From the NCBI GenBank assembly GCA_045593905.1, contig JAZNXL010000023.1:1-12541 (forward strand): a stretch of 12,541 nt of DNA, read 5' to 3'. Shown here piece after piece: positions 1 through 6,175 of the stretch. Both the position numbers and the translations under genes were made by a program. Each line of letters opens with the position of its first letter. Positions within the stretch are counted from its first letter, which is position 1. Origin of the DNA: RGIG9041 sp045593905. Lineage in GTDB: Bacteria > Bacillota > Clostridia > Oscillospirales > QAKW01. Under the pieces are notes generated by a model that saw nothing but the letters and a program-made list of their open reading frames with translations, had not been told where the DNA came from and made no database searches.

Positions 1-67
1 GAAGGAATTCGAATCCCCGACCTTCCGCTTAGGAGGCGGACGCTCTATCCTGCTGAGCTACAAGCGC
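1..67 (-). tRNA. tRNA-Arg, anticodon CCT (3' end cut by window edge)
   Basis: Read on the minus strand, the sequence folds as a tRNA. It has an acceptor 5' strand GCGCTTG (67-61), a D arm with GCTC/GAGC, an anticodon arm TCCGC-CTCCTAA-GCGGA, a five-base variable region AGGTC, and a T arm GGGGA-TTCGAAT-TCCTT with two G-T pairs. The anticodon CCT lies at 33-31, which gives tRNA-Arg reading AGG. Only the first base (C) of the 3' acceptor strand is inside the window, so the last acceptor bases and any encoded CCA cannot be seen. The gene is transcribed away from nrdR. Confidence 0.95.
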
Positions 68-178
68 ATATACGATACAATTCAAACCTATGACCATTTG
101 CCTTTTTGCAAAGGCGAGCGTTAAAACACCCACTTAGGAGGGGGTTATTATATACATTTAACTAAGGAGGCTGATTTG
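68..178 (-). other. 5' leader of the tRNA-Arg transcript with two small hairpins
   Basis: This is the stretch between the predicted minus-strand start near 178 and the tRNA. It has no convincing gene. On the minus strand it contains a perfect 6-bp hairpin GCCTTT-GCAA-AAAGGC (115-100) with a GNRA-type loop. It also contains a short arm around 145-128 whose sequence closely resembles the anticodon arm of the tRNA itself (CCCCCTCCTAAGTGG against CCGCCTCCTAAGCGG). Two CCTCCT words make it look like anti-Shine-Dalgarno sequence, or Shine-Dalgarno sequence on the plus strand. It would be removed by RNase P. Its length and structure are more than a simple tRNA leader needs. Confidence 0.45.
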
Positions 179-184
179 GTTAAT

Positions 185-213
185 ATTCTATCTAATGACG
201 GTAGTTTTGTCAA
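185..213 (-). promoter_or_regulatory. Sigma-A type promoter for the tRNA-Arg gene
   Basis: On the minus strand there is a perfect -35 box TTGACA (213-208), a 17-bp spacer and a -10 box TAGAAT (190-185), one base from consensus. Transcription would start near 178, about 110 nt before the tRNA. The -35 box overlaps the first base pairs of a candidate NrdR box at 211-226. Confidence 0.75.
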
Positions 214-257
214 CAATAAATAGTCAAAATATTTCTTTACAACACAGTATATTGATG
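211..257. promoter_or_regulatory. Candidate tandem NrdR boxes
   Basis: Two 16-bp sites resemble the known NrdR box, remembered as acaCwAtATaTwGtgt. The upstream one, CAACAATAAATAGTCA (211-226), matches 9 of 10 core positions (CwAtATaTwG). The downstream one, ACACAGTATATTGATG (242-257), also matches 9 of 10 core positions and the first three flanking bases. Their starts are 31 bp apart, about three helical turns, the tandem spacing typical of NrdR sites. The downstream box fills the spacer between the -35 and -10 of the nrdR promoter, a good place for repression. The sites were read by eye in AT-rich DNA, so chance resemblance is possible. The inference is nrdR autoregulation. Confidence 0.55.
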
Positions 258-264
258 TTATTAT
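236..264 (+). promoter_or_regulatory. Promoter of the nrdR operon
   Basis: A -35 box TTTACA (236-241), a 17-bp spacer and a -10 box TATTAT (259-264) each differ from consensus by one base. Transcription would start near 271, giving a leader of about 18 nt that is mostly the ribosome binding site GAGGAGGTG (275-283). Confidence 0.7.
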
Positions 265-288
265 ATTAAAAAAAGAGGAGGTGCTTTT

Positions 289-741
289 ATGAAATGCCCA
301 TTTTGCGGTTACTCTGAAAGTAAGGTTATAGATTCAAGACCTACCGACGACGGCGTAAAAATTAGAAGACGCCGTGAGTGCATACAATGTCAAAAAAGAT
401 TTACAACATTTGAAGCTATTGAAACAATACCGCTTTATGTTATAAAAAAAGATGAGACACGCGAACAGTTTTCACGCGATAAAATTTTACGTGGTTTAAT
501 GCGCGCTTGCGAAAAACGTCCGGTATCGGTCGAAGAAATGGAAAAAATTGTTGACGATATTGAAGCAAACATTGCTAATTCTTTAGAAAAAGAAATTACT
601 ACAACGTTTATTGGTGATTTGGTAATGGAACACCTTAAAGACATTGATGAGGTTGCTTACGTTCGTTTTGCATCGGTTCACAGACAGTTTAAAGACATCA
701 ACTCGCTTTATGACGAGGTTATTAAAATTTTACACAAGTAG
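289..741 (+). CDS. nrdR: Transcriptional repressor NrdR
   Basis: NrdR represses ribonucleotide reductase genes by binding NrdR boxes when its nucleotide-sensing domain carries dATP/ATP. The 150 residues match the family's usual length. An N-terminal zinc ribbon has Cys3, Cys6, Cys31 and Cys34 (CPFC and CIQC) around the characteristic DSRPTDDG and RRRREC segments. An ATP-cone follows at about residues 48-138, beginning near PLYVIKKD and including FSRDKILRGL and a late VAYVRFASVHRQF segment typical of NrdR. The ATG is preceded by a strong GAGGAGGTG five bases upstream. It is the first gene of a probable two-gene operon. No ribonucleotide reductase gene is in the window, so its main targets lie elsewhere. 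Its own promoter carries likely NrdR boxes. Confidence 0.97.
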   Translation: MKCPFCGYSESKVIDSRPTDDGVKIRRRRECIQCQKRFTTFEAIETIPLYVIKKDETREQFSRDKILRGLMRACEKRPVSVEEMEKIVDDIEANIANSLEKEITTTFIGDLVMEHLKDIDEVAYVRFASVHRQFKDINSLYDEVIKILHK

Positions 742-749
742 AGGGCGTT

Positions 750-1280
750 ATGATAGATTTATTTTACGATAATTACGACGGCGAAATGCTGTTTGATATT
801 TCCGATGTTGAAAAAGACGCTGAAGGTATCAGCTTTGTTATAAAAGCTAACTACAACGACTCGGTAGTAGGCGCTAAGGTCTTTGTTCCTACAATCACAC
901 GCAAGGCATTTTTTAAAACTATTACCTTTTTAAAAAATGATGCTCAGCTTTGCTTTAGTTCAATCGGTGAACAAAGTGATAACTTAATTGTTTGCCTTGA
1001 GCAGCTTTTAAAACCAAAGTACAAATCATCTAAAAAGTTCACTGACCAGCCTGAAGGTATCGATTTTACAGTTTTAAACAATAATTTGTTCGACATTAAT
1101 TTAGATGCCGATAAAGTTTACTTAAAGCTTTACAATGCCGAGGACCAGTCAGACTATGACGATGACGAAAGAATTTACCTTGAAATGAATTTTTCTTTCA
1201 ATCTTTCAACAAAACGTGCTTCTCTTGTAGAGGTAAGAGATGGTTATAGTGCTGACCTTGTTGCAATATTAATGAAATAA
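750..1280 (+). CDS. Unrecognised acidic protein in an operon with nrdR
   Basis: This 176-residue protein belongs to no family I can name. It has no signal peptide, no membrane segment and no cysteine-based metal site. It is rich in Asp and Glu, with an acidic run DQSDYDDDER near residues 132-141, and the alternating hydrophobic pattern suggests a mostly beta, cytosolic fold. The C-terminus VEVRDGYSADLVAILMK looks like a tidy conserved tail. It starts 8 bp after the nrdR stop, and its ribosome binding site AGAGGG (740-745) overlaps that stop. It is therefore probably co-transcribed and perhaps translationally coupled with nrdR. A terminator follows directly. A role tied to nucleotide regulation is suggested only by position. 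Confidence 0.85.
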   Translation: MIDLFYDNYDGEMLFDISDVEKDAEGISFVIKANYNDSVVGAKVFVPTITRKAFFKTITFLKNDAQLCFSSIGEQSDNLIVCLEQLLKPKYKSSKKFTDQPEGIDFTVLNNNLFDINLDADKVYLKLYNAEDQSDYDDDERIYLEMNFSFNLSTKRASLVEVRDGYSADLVAILMK

Positions 1281-1284
1281 AATT

Positions 1285-1315
1285 TTGCGGTGCCAATTTC
1301 GGTGCCGCAATTTTT
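1285..1315 (+). terminator. Intrinsic terminator after the nrdR operon
   Basis: A 10-bp stem TTGCGGTGCC / GGTGCCGCAA (1285-1294 with 1301-1310), including two G-T pairs, has a six-base loop AATTTC and is followed by TTTTT. It sits four bases after the stop of the 176-residue protein and ends 13 bases before the next start codon. I see no clear promoter between it and the pseudouridine synthase gene. Confidence 0.8.
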
Positions 1316-1328
1316 GAAAGTGATAATT

Positions 1329-2303
1329 ATGAAAAGTTTTACCATATCAAAAAACGACGCAGGCCAAAGGCTTGATAAATTTGTGTTAAAAGCAGCTAAA
1401 GGCCTTTCAAAGTCGCTCATGTACAAATATATACGTAAAAAATATATCAAGGTAAACAGAAAACGTGCCGAAATCAACTATATGCTCGTAGAAAATGATG
1501 TTGTTGAAATGTACATTAATGATGAGTTCTTTACCCCAAAAAGCAACGACTTTAAAACTATTTCATACCAGCCTGATTTAAAAGTTGTTTACGAAGATGA
1601 AAACGTACTTCTTGTGGATAAAAAAGCGGGCGTAATCGTGCATAGCGACGACAAAGAGGGAAGAGATACCCTTATAAATCAAGTGCTGCTCTATTTATAT
1701 CAAAAAGGTGAATATTTACCCGAAAAGGAAAATAGCTTTACACCGTCACTTTGTAATAGACTTGATAAAAACACCGGCGGACTTGTGATTATTGCCAAAA
1801 ATGCTGTAGCACAACGGGAACTTTACGAAATTATCAAGCACAGACAAATAAAAAAGCTGTATTTTGCAATGGTAAAAGGCGTACCTAAACCTAACGAGGC
1901 GACTATTAGTGCGTTTTTACAAAAAGATTTTCAAAACAATATGGTTACTGTTAAAGATGTTGTGTTTGGTGATGCAAAACCTATAACAACAAAATATAAA
2001 GTTTTAATGGTTAAAGACGGTTACTCGCTTGTTGAAGTTGATTTAATAACAGGCCGCACGCACCAAATCAGAGCACATATGGCGCACATCGGCCATTGCG
2101 TAGTGGGGGATACAAAATACGGTCGTTTAAAAGATTTTAGCGATACACCGTATAAGCATCAAGCTCTTTATTCGTATTCTCTTGAGTTTGATGTAGATGA
2201 AAAGTATACGTTGTCGTACCTTAACGGTAAAAAATTTAAGGTCGATGAGGTCTATTTTTTAGATTTTTTTATAAATTCAAAAAAAGTTAGTAAAATTAAG
2301 TAA
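1329..2303 (+). CDS. RluA-family rRNA pseudouridine synthase
   Basis: This enzyme isomerises uridines to pseudouridine, most likely in 23S rRNA (RluC/RluD-like). The product has 324 residues. An N-terminal S4 RNA-binding domain covers about residues 1-60 (QRLDKFVLK, then KSLMYKYIRKKYIKVNRKR). The catalytic domain carries the nucleophile Asp146 in NRLDKNTGGLVI and the GRTHQIRAHMAHIGH motif near residues 242-256. The usual HRLD histidine is Asn here, a change I believe occurs in some RluA paralogues. An in-frame GTG at 1290 would start inside the terminator hairpin, so the ATG at 1329 is preferred. Its ribosome binding site (GAAAGTGAT, 1316-1324) is weak. The rRNA target position cannot be assigned from sequence alone. 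Confidence 0.92.
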   Translation: MKSFTISKNDAGQRLDKFVLKAAKGLSKSLMYKYIRKKYIKVNRKRAEINYMLVENDVVEMYINDEFFTPKSNDFKTISYQPDLKVVYEDENVLLVDKKAGVIVHSDDKEGRDTLINQVLLYLYQKGEYLPEKENSFTPSLCNRLDKNTGGLVIIAKNAVAQRELYEIIKHRQIKKLYFAMVKGVPKPNEATISAFLQKDFQNNMVTVKDVVFGDAKPITTKYKVLMVKDGYSLVEVDLITGRTHQIRAHMAHIGHCVVGDTKYGRLKDFSDTPYKHQALYSYSLEFDVDEKYTLSYLNGKKFKVDEVYFLDFFINSKKVSKIK

Positions 2304-2310
2304 AACGAAG

Positions 2311-2378
2311 AAAAATAGAGTTTTTTTAAGAAAAGTTTGTGGCAGTTTTGCCTATGCATTAAAAAAACTCTATTTTTT
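2311..2378. terminator. Large compound hairpin terminator after the pseudouridine synthase
   Basis: A perfect 19-bp inverted repeat pairs 2311-2329 (AAAAATAGAGTTTTTTTAA) with 2359-2377. The 29-base loop contains a second small stem GGCA-GTTT-TGCC (2341-2352). T-rich sequence flanks the right arm, and by symmetry a T run follows on the minus strand, so it can work in both directions. It lies between the pseudouridine synthase stop (2303) and the potA promoter (2401), insulating the two units. The stem is almost all A-T apart from the TAGAG segment, and is longer than a typical intrinsic terminator. Confidence 0.7.
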
Positions 2379-2400
2379 ATTATTTTTTATTAAAATTTTA

Positions 2401-2429
2401 TTGACAAATTACTGCAAAGAATTTATATT
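2401..2429 (+). promoter_or_regulatory. Promoter of the potABCD operon
   Basis: A perfect -35 box TTGACA (2401-2406), a 17-bp spacer and a -10 box TATATT (2424-2429) predict a start near 2436. This leaves a leader of about 32 nt that contains GGAGG (2453-2457). I see no operator or riboswitch in this short leader. Confidence 0.75.
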
Positions 2430-2467
2430 AAAATTGTTTTTTATTATTAATTGGAGGATAATTTTAA

Positions 2468-3517
2468 TTGGCAAAAGAAATTATTAAGCTTAAAAATATT
2501 AGTGTCTCATTTGACGGCGAATCAATTATTGATAATTTGAATTTAAATATTCGCGATAAAGAATTCGTAACATTTTTAGGCCCTTCGGGTTGCGGAAAAA
2601 CTACTACGCTACGTATTATTGCAGGTTTTGTTAACCCTGACAGTGGTGATGTTTTGTTTGATGGTGAAAGAATTAACGATTTGCCACCGCATAAACGTCA
2701 GGTTAATACTGTTTTTCAAAAATACGCACTTTTTACTCACTTAAATGTTTTTGATAACATAGCTTTTGGTTTAAGGCTAACAAAAACCCCCAAAGCCGAG
2801 ATTGAAAAACGTGTTAAAGAAATACTTGAAATTGTTAACTTAAAAGGCTTTGAAAAAAGGTCTATTGACTCGCTTTCAGGAGGTCAACAACAGCGTGTTG
2901 CTATTGCAAGAGCGCTTGTTAATAATCCCAGAGTGTTACTTCTTGATGAGCCGCTTGGCGCACTTGATTTAAAGCTTAGAAAAGATATGCAAATTGAGCT
3001 TATGCGTATTCAAAAGCAAATGGGTATTACTTTTGTTTATGTTACTCATGACCAAGAAGAAGCGCTTACTATGAGCGATACCGTTGTTGTTATGAATAAC
3101 GGCGTTATTCAACAAATAGGCACACCTGAAGATATTTACAATGAGCCTGTTAACGCTTTTGTTGCTGATTTTATTGGCGAAAGCAACATTTTTAACGGCA
3201 CAATGGTTCGCGACCTTCTTGTTAATTTTGAAGACCACGATTTTGTTTGTGTTGACAAGGGCTTTGGCGAGAACACCGAGGTCGAGGTGGTTGTACGGCC
3301 TGAAGATATTGAGGTTTGCCCGGTAGAAAACGGCGCCTTCAAAGGCGTTGTTAAAAGCGTTACTTTTAAGGGCGTTCATTACGAAATGCTTGTTGAAACT
3401 AAAAATCTCATGTGGAAAATTCATTCTATTCAATGTAAAAATGTTGGTGAAGAAATAGGAATGAGCATTATTCCTGAATATATTCACATTATGAAAAAAG
3501 GAGGCGGGACCCGCTAA
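2468..3517 (+). CDS. potA: Spermidine/putrescine ABC transporter ATPase PotA
   Basis: PotA hydrolyses ATP on the cytosolic face to drive polyamine import through PotBC. The 349 residues show the full ABC ATPase set: Walker A GPSGCGKT (38-45), Q-loop Gln84 in FQKYALF, signature LSGGQQQR (136-143), Walker B ending Asp160-Glu161, and switch His194 in THDQEEA. A C-terminal TOBE-like region covers about residues 275-345. The start is a TTG, supported by GGAGG ten bases upstream and by the MAKEIIKLKNIS N-terminus expected of PotA. It is the first gene of the operon. Its last codons carry the ribosome binding site of potB, and its stop directly abuts the potB start. Confidence 0.96.
   Translation: MAKEIIKLKNISVSFDGESIIDNLNLNIRDKEFVTFLGPSGCGKTTTLRIIAGFVNPDSGDVLFDGERINDLPPHKRQVNTVFQKYALFTHLNVFDNIAFGLRLTKTPKAEIEKRVKEILEIVNLKGFEKRSIDSLSGGQQQRVAIARALVNNPRVLLLDEPLGALDLKLRKDMQIELMRIQKQMGITFVYVTHDQEEALTMSDTVVVMNNGVIQQIGTPEDIYNEPVNAFVADFIGESNIFNGTMVRDLLVNFEDHDFVCVDKGFGENTEVEVVVRPEDIEVCPVENGAFKGVVKSVTFKGVHYEMLVETKNLMWKIHSIQCKNVGEEIGMSIIPEYIHIMKKGGGTR
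3497..3514 (+). promoter_or_regulatory. potB ribosome binding site followed by a GC hairpin
   Basis: The Shine-Dalgarno sequence AAAGGAGG (3497-3504) lies in the end of potA. The next bases form a small hairpin GCGG-GAC-CCGC (3504-3514) that ends just before the potA TAA. The spacing from GGAGG to the TTG start of potB is 13 nt, long for efficient initiation. Folding of the hairpin would shorten that distance or mask the last G. Confidence 0.5.
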
Positions 3518-4324
3518 TTGAAAAGCAAGTTAATTGCAGTTCCATATATTATTTGGGCAGTTATTTTTATTGTAGTGCCTATGGTTTACGTGGGCTACTT
3601 TGCATTTACTGACGTAAACGGTGCATTTACATTAGCAAATGTTATGCAAATTGGCAAATATACCGAGGTTTTATTACGCAGTGTCAAGTACGCTGCTATT
3701 GCTACCGTTTTTTGTCTTGTTTTTGGTTATATACTTGCTTATATTATGTCGCATTTGAGTGAAAAGGTTAAAGCTATTGTGCTTGTTCTTCTTATGCTTC
3801 CAATGTGGATAAACTTTGTTCTTCGTACACAGGCTTTACAAAATTTATTAATGGACAACGGTTTTATTAATCAATTGTTTGGTGTGTTTGGGCTTGAGCC
3901 TGTAAAGTTATTAGATACCGATTTTGCCGTTGTGCTTGGACTTATTTATAACTATCTTCCGTTTATGGTGTTGCCAATTTATACTTCGCTTGAAAAAATG
4001 GACAGAAAAGTTATTGAGGCAGCACAAGACCTTGGCGCAAACTCAATTAATGTTTTTAAGCGTGTTGTTTTGCCGTTGTCTTTACCCGGTATATATTCGG
4101 GTATTTTGATGGTGTTTATTCCTTGCCTTTCAACCTTTGTTATTTCTGAAAAGCTGGGCGGAGGTAAGGTGTACCTTATTGGCAATGTTATTAACGATAT
4201 GTTCACACAAAACTATAACTTTAACGCGGGCGCGGCAATCAGCCTTGTTATGATGATTATTATGTTGGTTGTGCTTGCTGGTGTTAGTTTTCTTGATGAC
4301 GAGACCAAGGAGGGAATTATATGA
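3518..4324 (+). CDS. potB: Spermidine/putrescine ABC transporter permease PotB
   Basis: PotB is one half of the membrane channel. The 268 residues form about six membrane segments, starting with IIWAVIFIVVPMVYVGYFAF. The family's cytosolic EAA loop, EAAQDLGANSINVFKRVVLP (from Glu167), docks onto PotA. The start is a TTG placed immediately after the potA stop with no gap. The N-terminus MKSKLIAVPYIIW is just what is expected for PotB, so this start is favoured despite the unusual codon and wide ribosome binding site spacing. The stop overlaps the potC start as ATGA. Confidence 0.95.
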   Translation: MKSKLIAVPYIIWAVIFIVVPMVYVGYFAFTDVNGAFTLANVMQIGKYTEVLLRSVKYAAIATVFCLVFGYILAYIMSHLSEKVKAIVLVLLMLPMWINFVLRTQALQNLLMDNGFINQLFGVFGLEPVKLLDTDFAVVLGLIYNYLPFMVLPIYTSLEKMDRKVIEAAQDLGANSINVFKRVVLPLSLPGIYSGILMVFIPCLSTFVISEKLGGGKVYLIGNVINDMFTQNYNFNAGAAISLVMMIIMLVVLAGVSFLDDETKEGII

Positions 4325-5103
4325 AAAAATTTCTCTCTTACGGATACCTATATCTCGTTTTCGCGCTTTTGTATGCACCTATACTAATTTTGATTTTCTT
4401 TTCGTTCAACTCAACAAACTCCAACGTTGTGTTTGAAAACTTCTCACTTAAGTGGTATGCCGAGCTTTTTAAAGACGCTGAAATTTTAACTGCACTTGGC
4501 AATACGCTGCTTGTTGCAACACTTGCATCGGTTATATCAACTGTAATTGGTACTGCTGCGGCAATTGGCATTAATAATTTTAAGCGTTGGAAAAAGAAAA
4601 CAATTATGAACGTAACATATTTACCTGTTTTAAACCCTGATATTATTACCGGTATATCTTTACTTTTGTTGTTTGTCGGCTTTGGAATTTCAACAGGCTT
4701 TGTTACCGTTTTACTTGCACACATCACATTTAATATTCCTTATGTTATTTTGTCGGTAACTCCAAGACTTCGCCACGTTGATAGCAATGTATACGAGGCC
4801 GCTCTTGACCTTGGTGCACCGCCTGTTACTGCTTTTTTTAAAGGCGTGTTCCCACAACTTTTACCGGGTATTATCTCGGCACTTATGATGGCGTTTACTC
4901 TTTCAATTGACGATTTCGTTGTTACATTTTTTGTGCGCGGAAATTCGTTCTCGACTCTTTCAACGGTTATTTATACTATCACAAAACGCAAAATACCGCT
5001 TAGCATAAATGCGCTCTGTGCTTTAATGCTTGTTACAGTTCTTGCTATTTTAATAGCTGTAAATGTTATTGGTGATAAAAAAGGCAAGGAGGGAATAAAA
5101 TGA
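4321..5103 (+). CDS. potC: Spermidine/putrescine ABC transporter permease PotC
   Basis: PotC is the second permease and pairs with PotB. The 260 residues contain about six membrane segments, opening with YLYLVFALLYAPILILIFFSF, then the PotC-type SLKWYAELFKD segment, and an EAA loop EAALDLGAPPVTAFFKGVFP (from Glu159). The segment FTLSIDDFVVTFFVRG is typical of PotC. The ATG overlaps the potB stop by 4 bp (ATGA), with AAGGAGGG upstream at 4308-4315, so translation is probably coupled. It overlaps potD in the same way. Confidence 0.95.
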   Translation: MKKFLSYGYLYLVFALLYAPILILIFFSFNSTNSNVVFENFSLKWYAELFKDAEILTALGNTLLVATLASVISTVIGTAAAIGINNFKRWKKKTIMNVTYLPVLNPDIITGISLLLLFVGFGISTGFVTVLLAHITFNIPYVILSVTPRLRHVDSNVYEAALDLGAPPVTAFFKGVFPQLLPGIISALMMAFTLSIDDFVVTFFVRGNSFSTLSTVIYTITKRKIPLSINALCALMLVTVLAILIAVNVIGDKKGKEGIK

Positions 5104-6143
5104 GAAAATTTTGTCTTGTAATTGCTCTTGTTTTGCTTTTAACTCTTTCGTTGTCATCTTGTCATTCATACAAACCTAACGAGGTTGTTTATGTTTACAA
5201 CTGGGGTGAATATATTGACCCCACAGTCAATGAACAGTTCGAAAAAGAATATGGAATTAAAGTAATTTACGACGAGTACGACAATAACGAGTCAATGTAT
5301 GCTTCACTTAAAAACGGCGCGGCTAAATACGATGTGGTTTTTCCATCTGATTATATGGTCTCAAGACTTATTCGAGAAGATATGCTCGAGCCGTTAAACT
5401 TTGATAATATCCCTAATTACAAATACATTATGGAAAAGTTCAAAGGTATGAACTTTGACCCTGAACAAAAATATTCTGTTCCGTATATGTGGGGAGTTAT
5501 TGCACTTTTGTACAATACTAAATATGTGAAAGAAACACCTACATCGTGGGATATTTTATGGGACGAGCAGTACAGTGGCAAGGTACTTATGTACAATAAC
5601 TCACGTGATGCTATTGGTATTTCGTTAATAAACGAAGGCTTATCTGTTAATTCGTTAAATAAAGATGAAATTAAAACAGCGGCCGATAAAGTATTAAAGT
5701 TAAAACAAAATTTGCAAGCATTTGTTTCTGATGAGATTTTTGCTCGTATGGAAAGCGGTTCTGCTTATATTACGCCCGCTTATGGCGGTGATGCGCTTGC
5801 TATGATAGACGAAAACCCCGACCTTAATTATGTGATACCGAATGAGGGTTCAAATCTTTATGTTGACTCAATGTGTATTGTAAAGGGCTCTAAAAACAAA
5901 GATGCTGCCGAAAAATATATTAACTTTATGTGCAGAGCTGATATTGCTGCGCTTAACCGCGATGAAATTTGGTATTCTACACCGCATCAACAGGTTTATG
6001 ACCAGCTTGATAGCGAAACAAAAAACGAGCTTATTGCATATCCGCCTGAAGAGTTATACTCGAAACTACAGGTTTATTCTGATTTAACACCTGAGATTTT
6101 AGAGTACTATACTGACCAATGGATTAACATTAAAAATTCATAA
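5100..6143 (+). CDS. potD: Spermidine/putrescine-binding lipoprotein PotD
   Basis: PotD captures polyamines outside the membrane and delivers them to PotBC. The 347 residues begin with a lipoprotein signal: basic MRK, a hydrophobic stretch and the lipobox LSSC, with Cys21 as the lipidated residue, as expected for a monoderm. The mature part opens with the PotD hallmark VYVYNWGEYIDP (Trp35, Tyr38). SRDAIG (Asp170), PAYGGDA (Tyr228) and YVDS (Tyr254, Asp256) fall where E. coli PotD has polyamine-binding residues, going by remembered alignment. There, Tyr appears in place of tryptophans, so preference between spermidine and putrescine is open. The ATG overlaps potC by 4 bp, with AAGGAGGG at 5086-5093. 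It is the last gene of the operon. Confidence 0.95.
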   Translation: MRKFCLVIALVLLLTLSLSSCHSYKPNEVVYVYNWGEYIDPTVNEQFEKEYGIKVIYDEYDNNESMYASLKNGAAKYDVVFPSDYMVSRLIREDMLEPLNFDNIPNYKYIMEKFKGMNFDPEQKYSVPYMWGVIALLYNTKYVKETPTSWDILWDEQYSGKVLMYNNSRDAIGISLINEGLSVNSLNKDEIKTAADKVLKLKQNLQAFVSDEIFARMESGSAYITPAYGGDALAMIDENPDLNYVIPNEGSNLYVDSMCIVKGSKNKDAAEKYINFMCRADIAALNRDEIWYSTPHQQVYDQLDSETKNELIAYPPEELYSKLQVYSDLTPEILEYYTDQWINIKNS

Positions 6144-6175
6144 AAATAGAGAGTATCGTGTGATACTCTCTATTT
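6144..6175. terminator. Bidirectional terminator between potD and comM
   Basis: A perfect 14-bp stem AAATAGAGAGTATC / GATACTCTCTATTT (6144-6157 with 6162-6175) has a four-base loop GTGT. It starts one base after the potD stop, and its right arm contains the stop and last Lys codon of comM on the other strand. On the minus strand it is followed by TTTTTATG. On the plus strand the trailing sequence (TTATTTATTG) is less uniform. It should stop both convergent transcripts. Confidence 0.8.

Noticed and set aside
1290..1328. Upstream GTG start adding 13 residues to the pseudouridine synthase
   Set aside because: The GTG lies in the stem of the terminator hairpin, the extension has no family similarity and there is no ribosome binding site. 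The ATG at 1329 gives the expected N-terminus.
2430..2467. Riboswitch or purine/polyamine leader element ahead of potA or guaA
   Set aside because: Both leaders are only about 30 nt from the predicted start to the gene, too short for any known riboswitch.
2969..3487. Minus-strand open frame of 172 codons within potA
   Set aside because: It lies entirely opposite a clear potA, has low-complexity Asn/Phe-rich composition and has no ribosome binding site or promoter of its own. It is a shadow of potA codon use.
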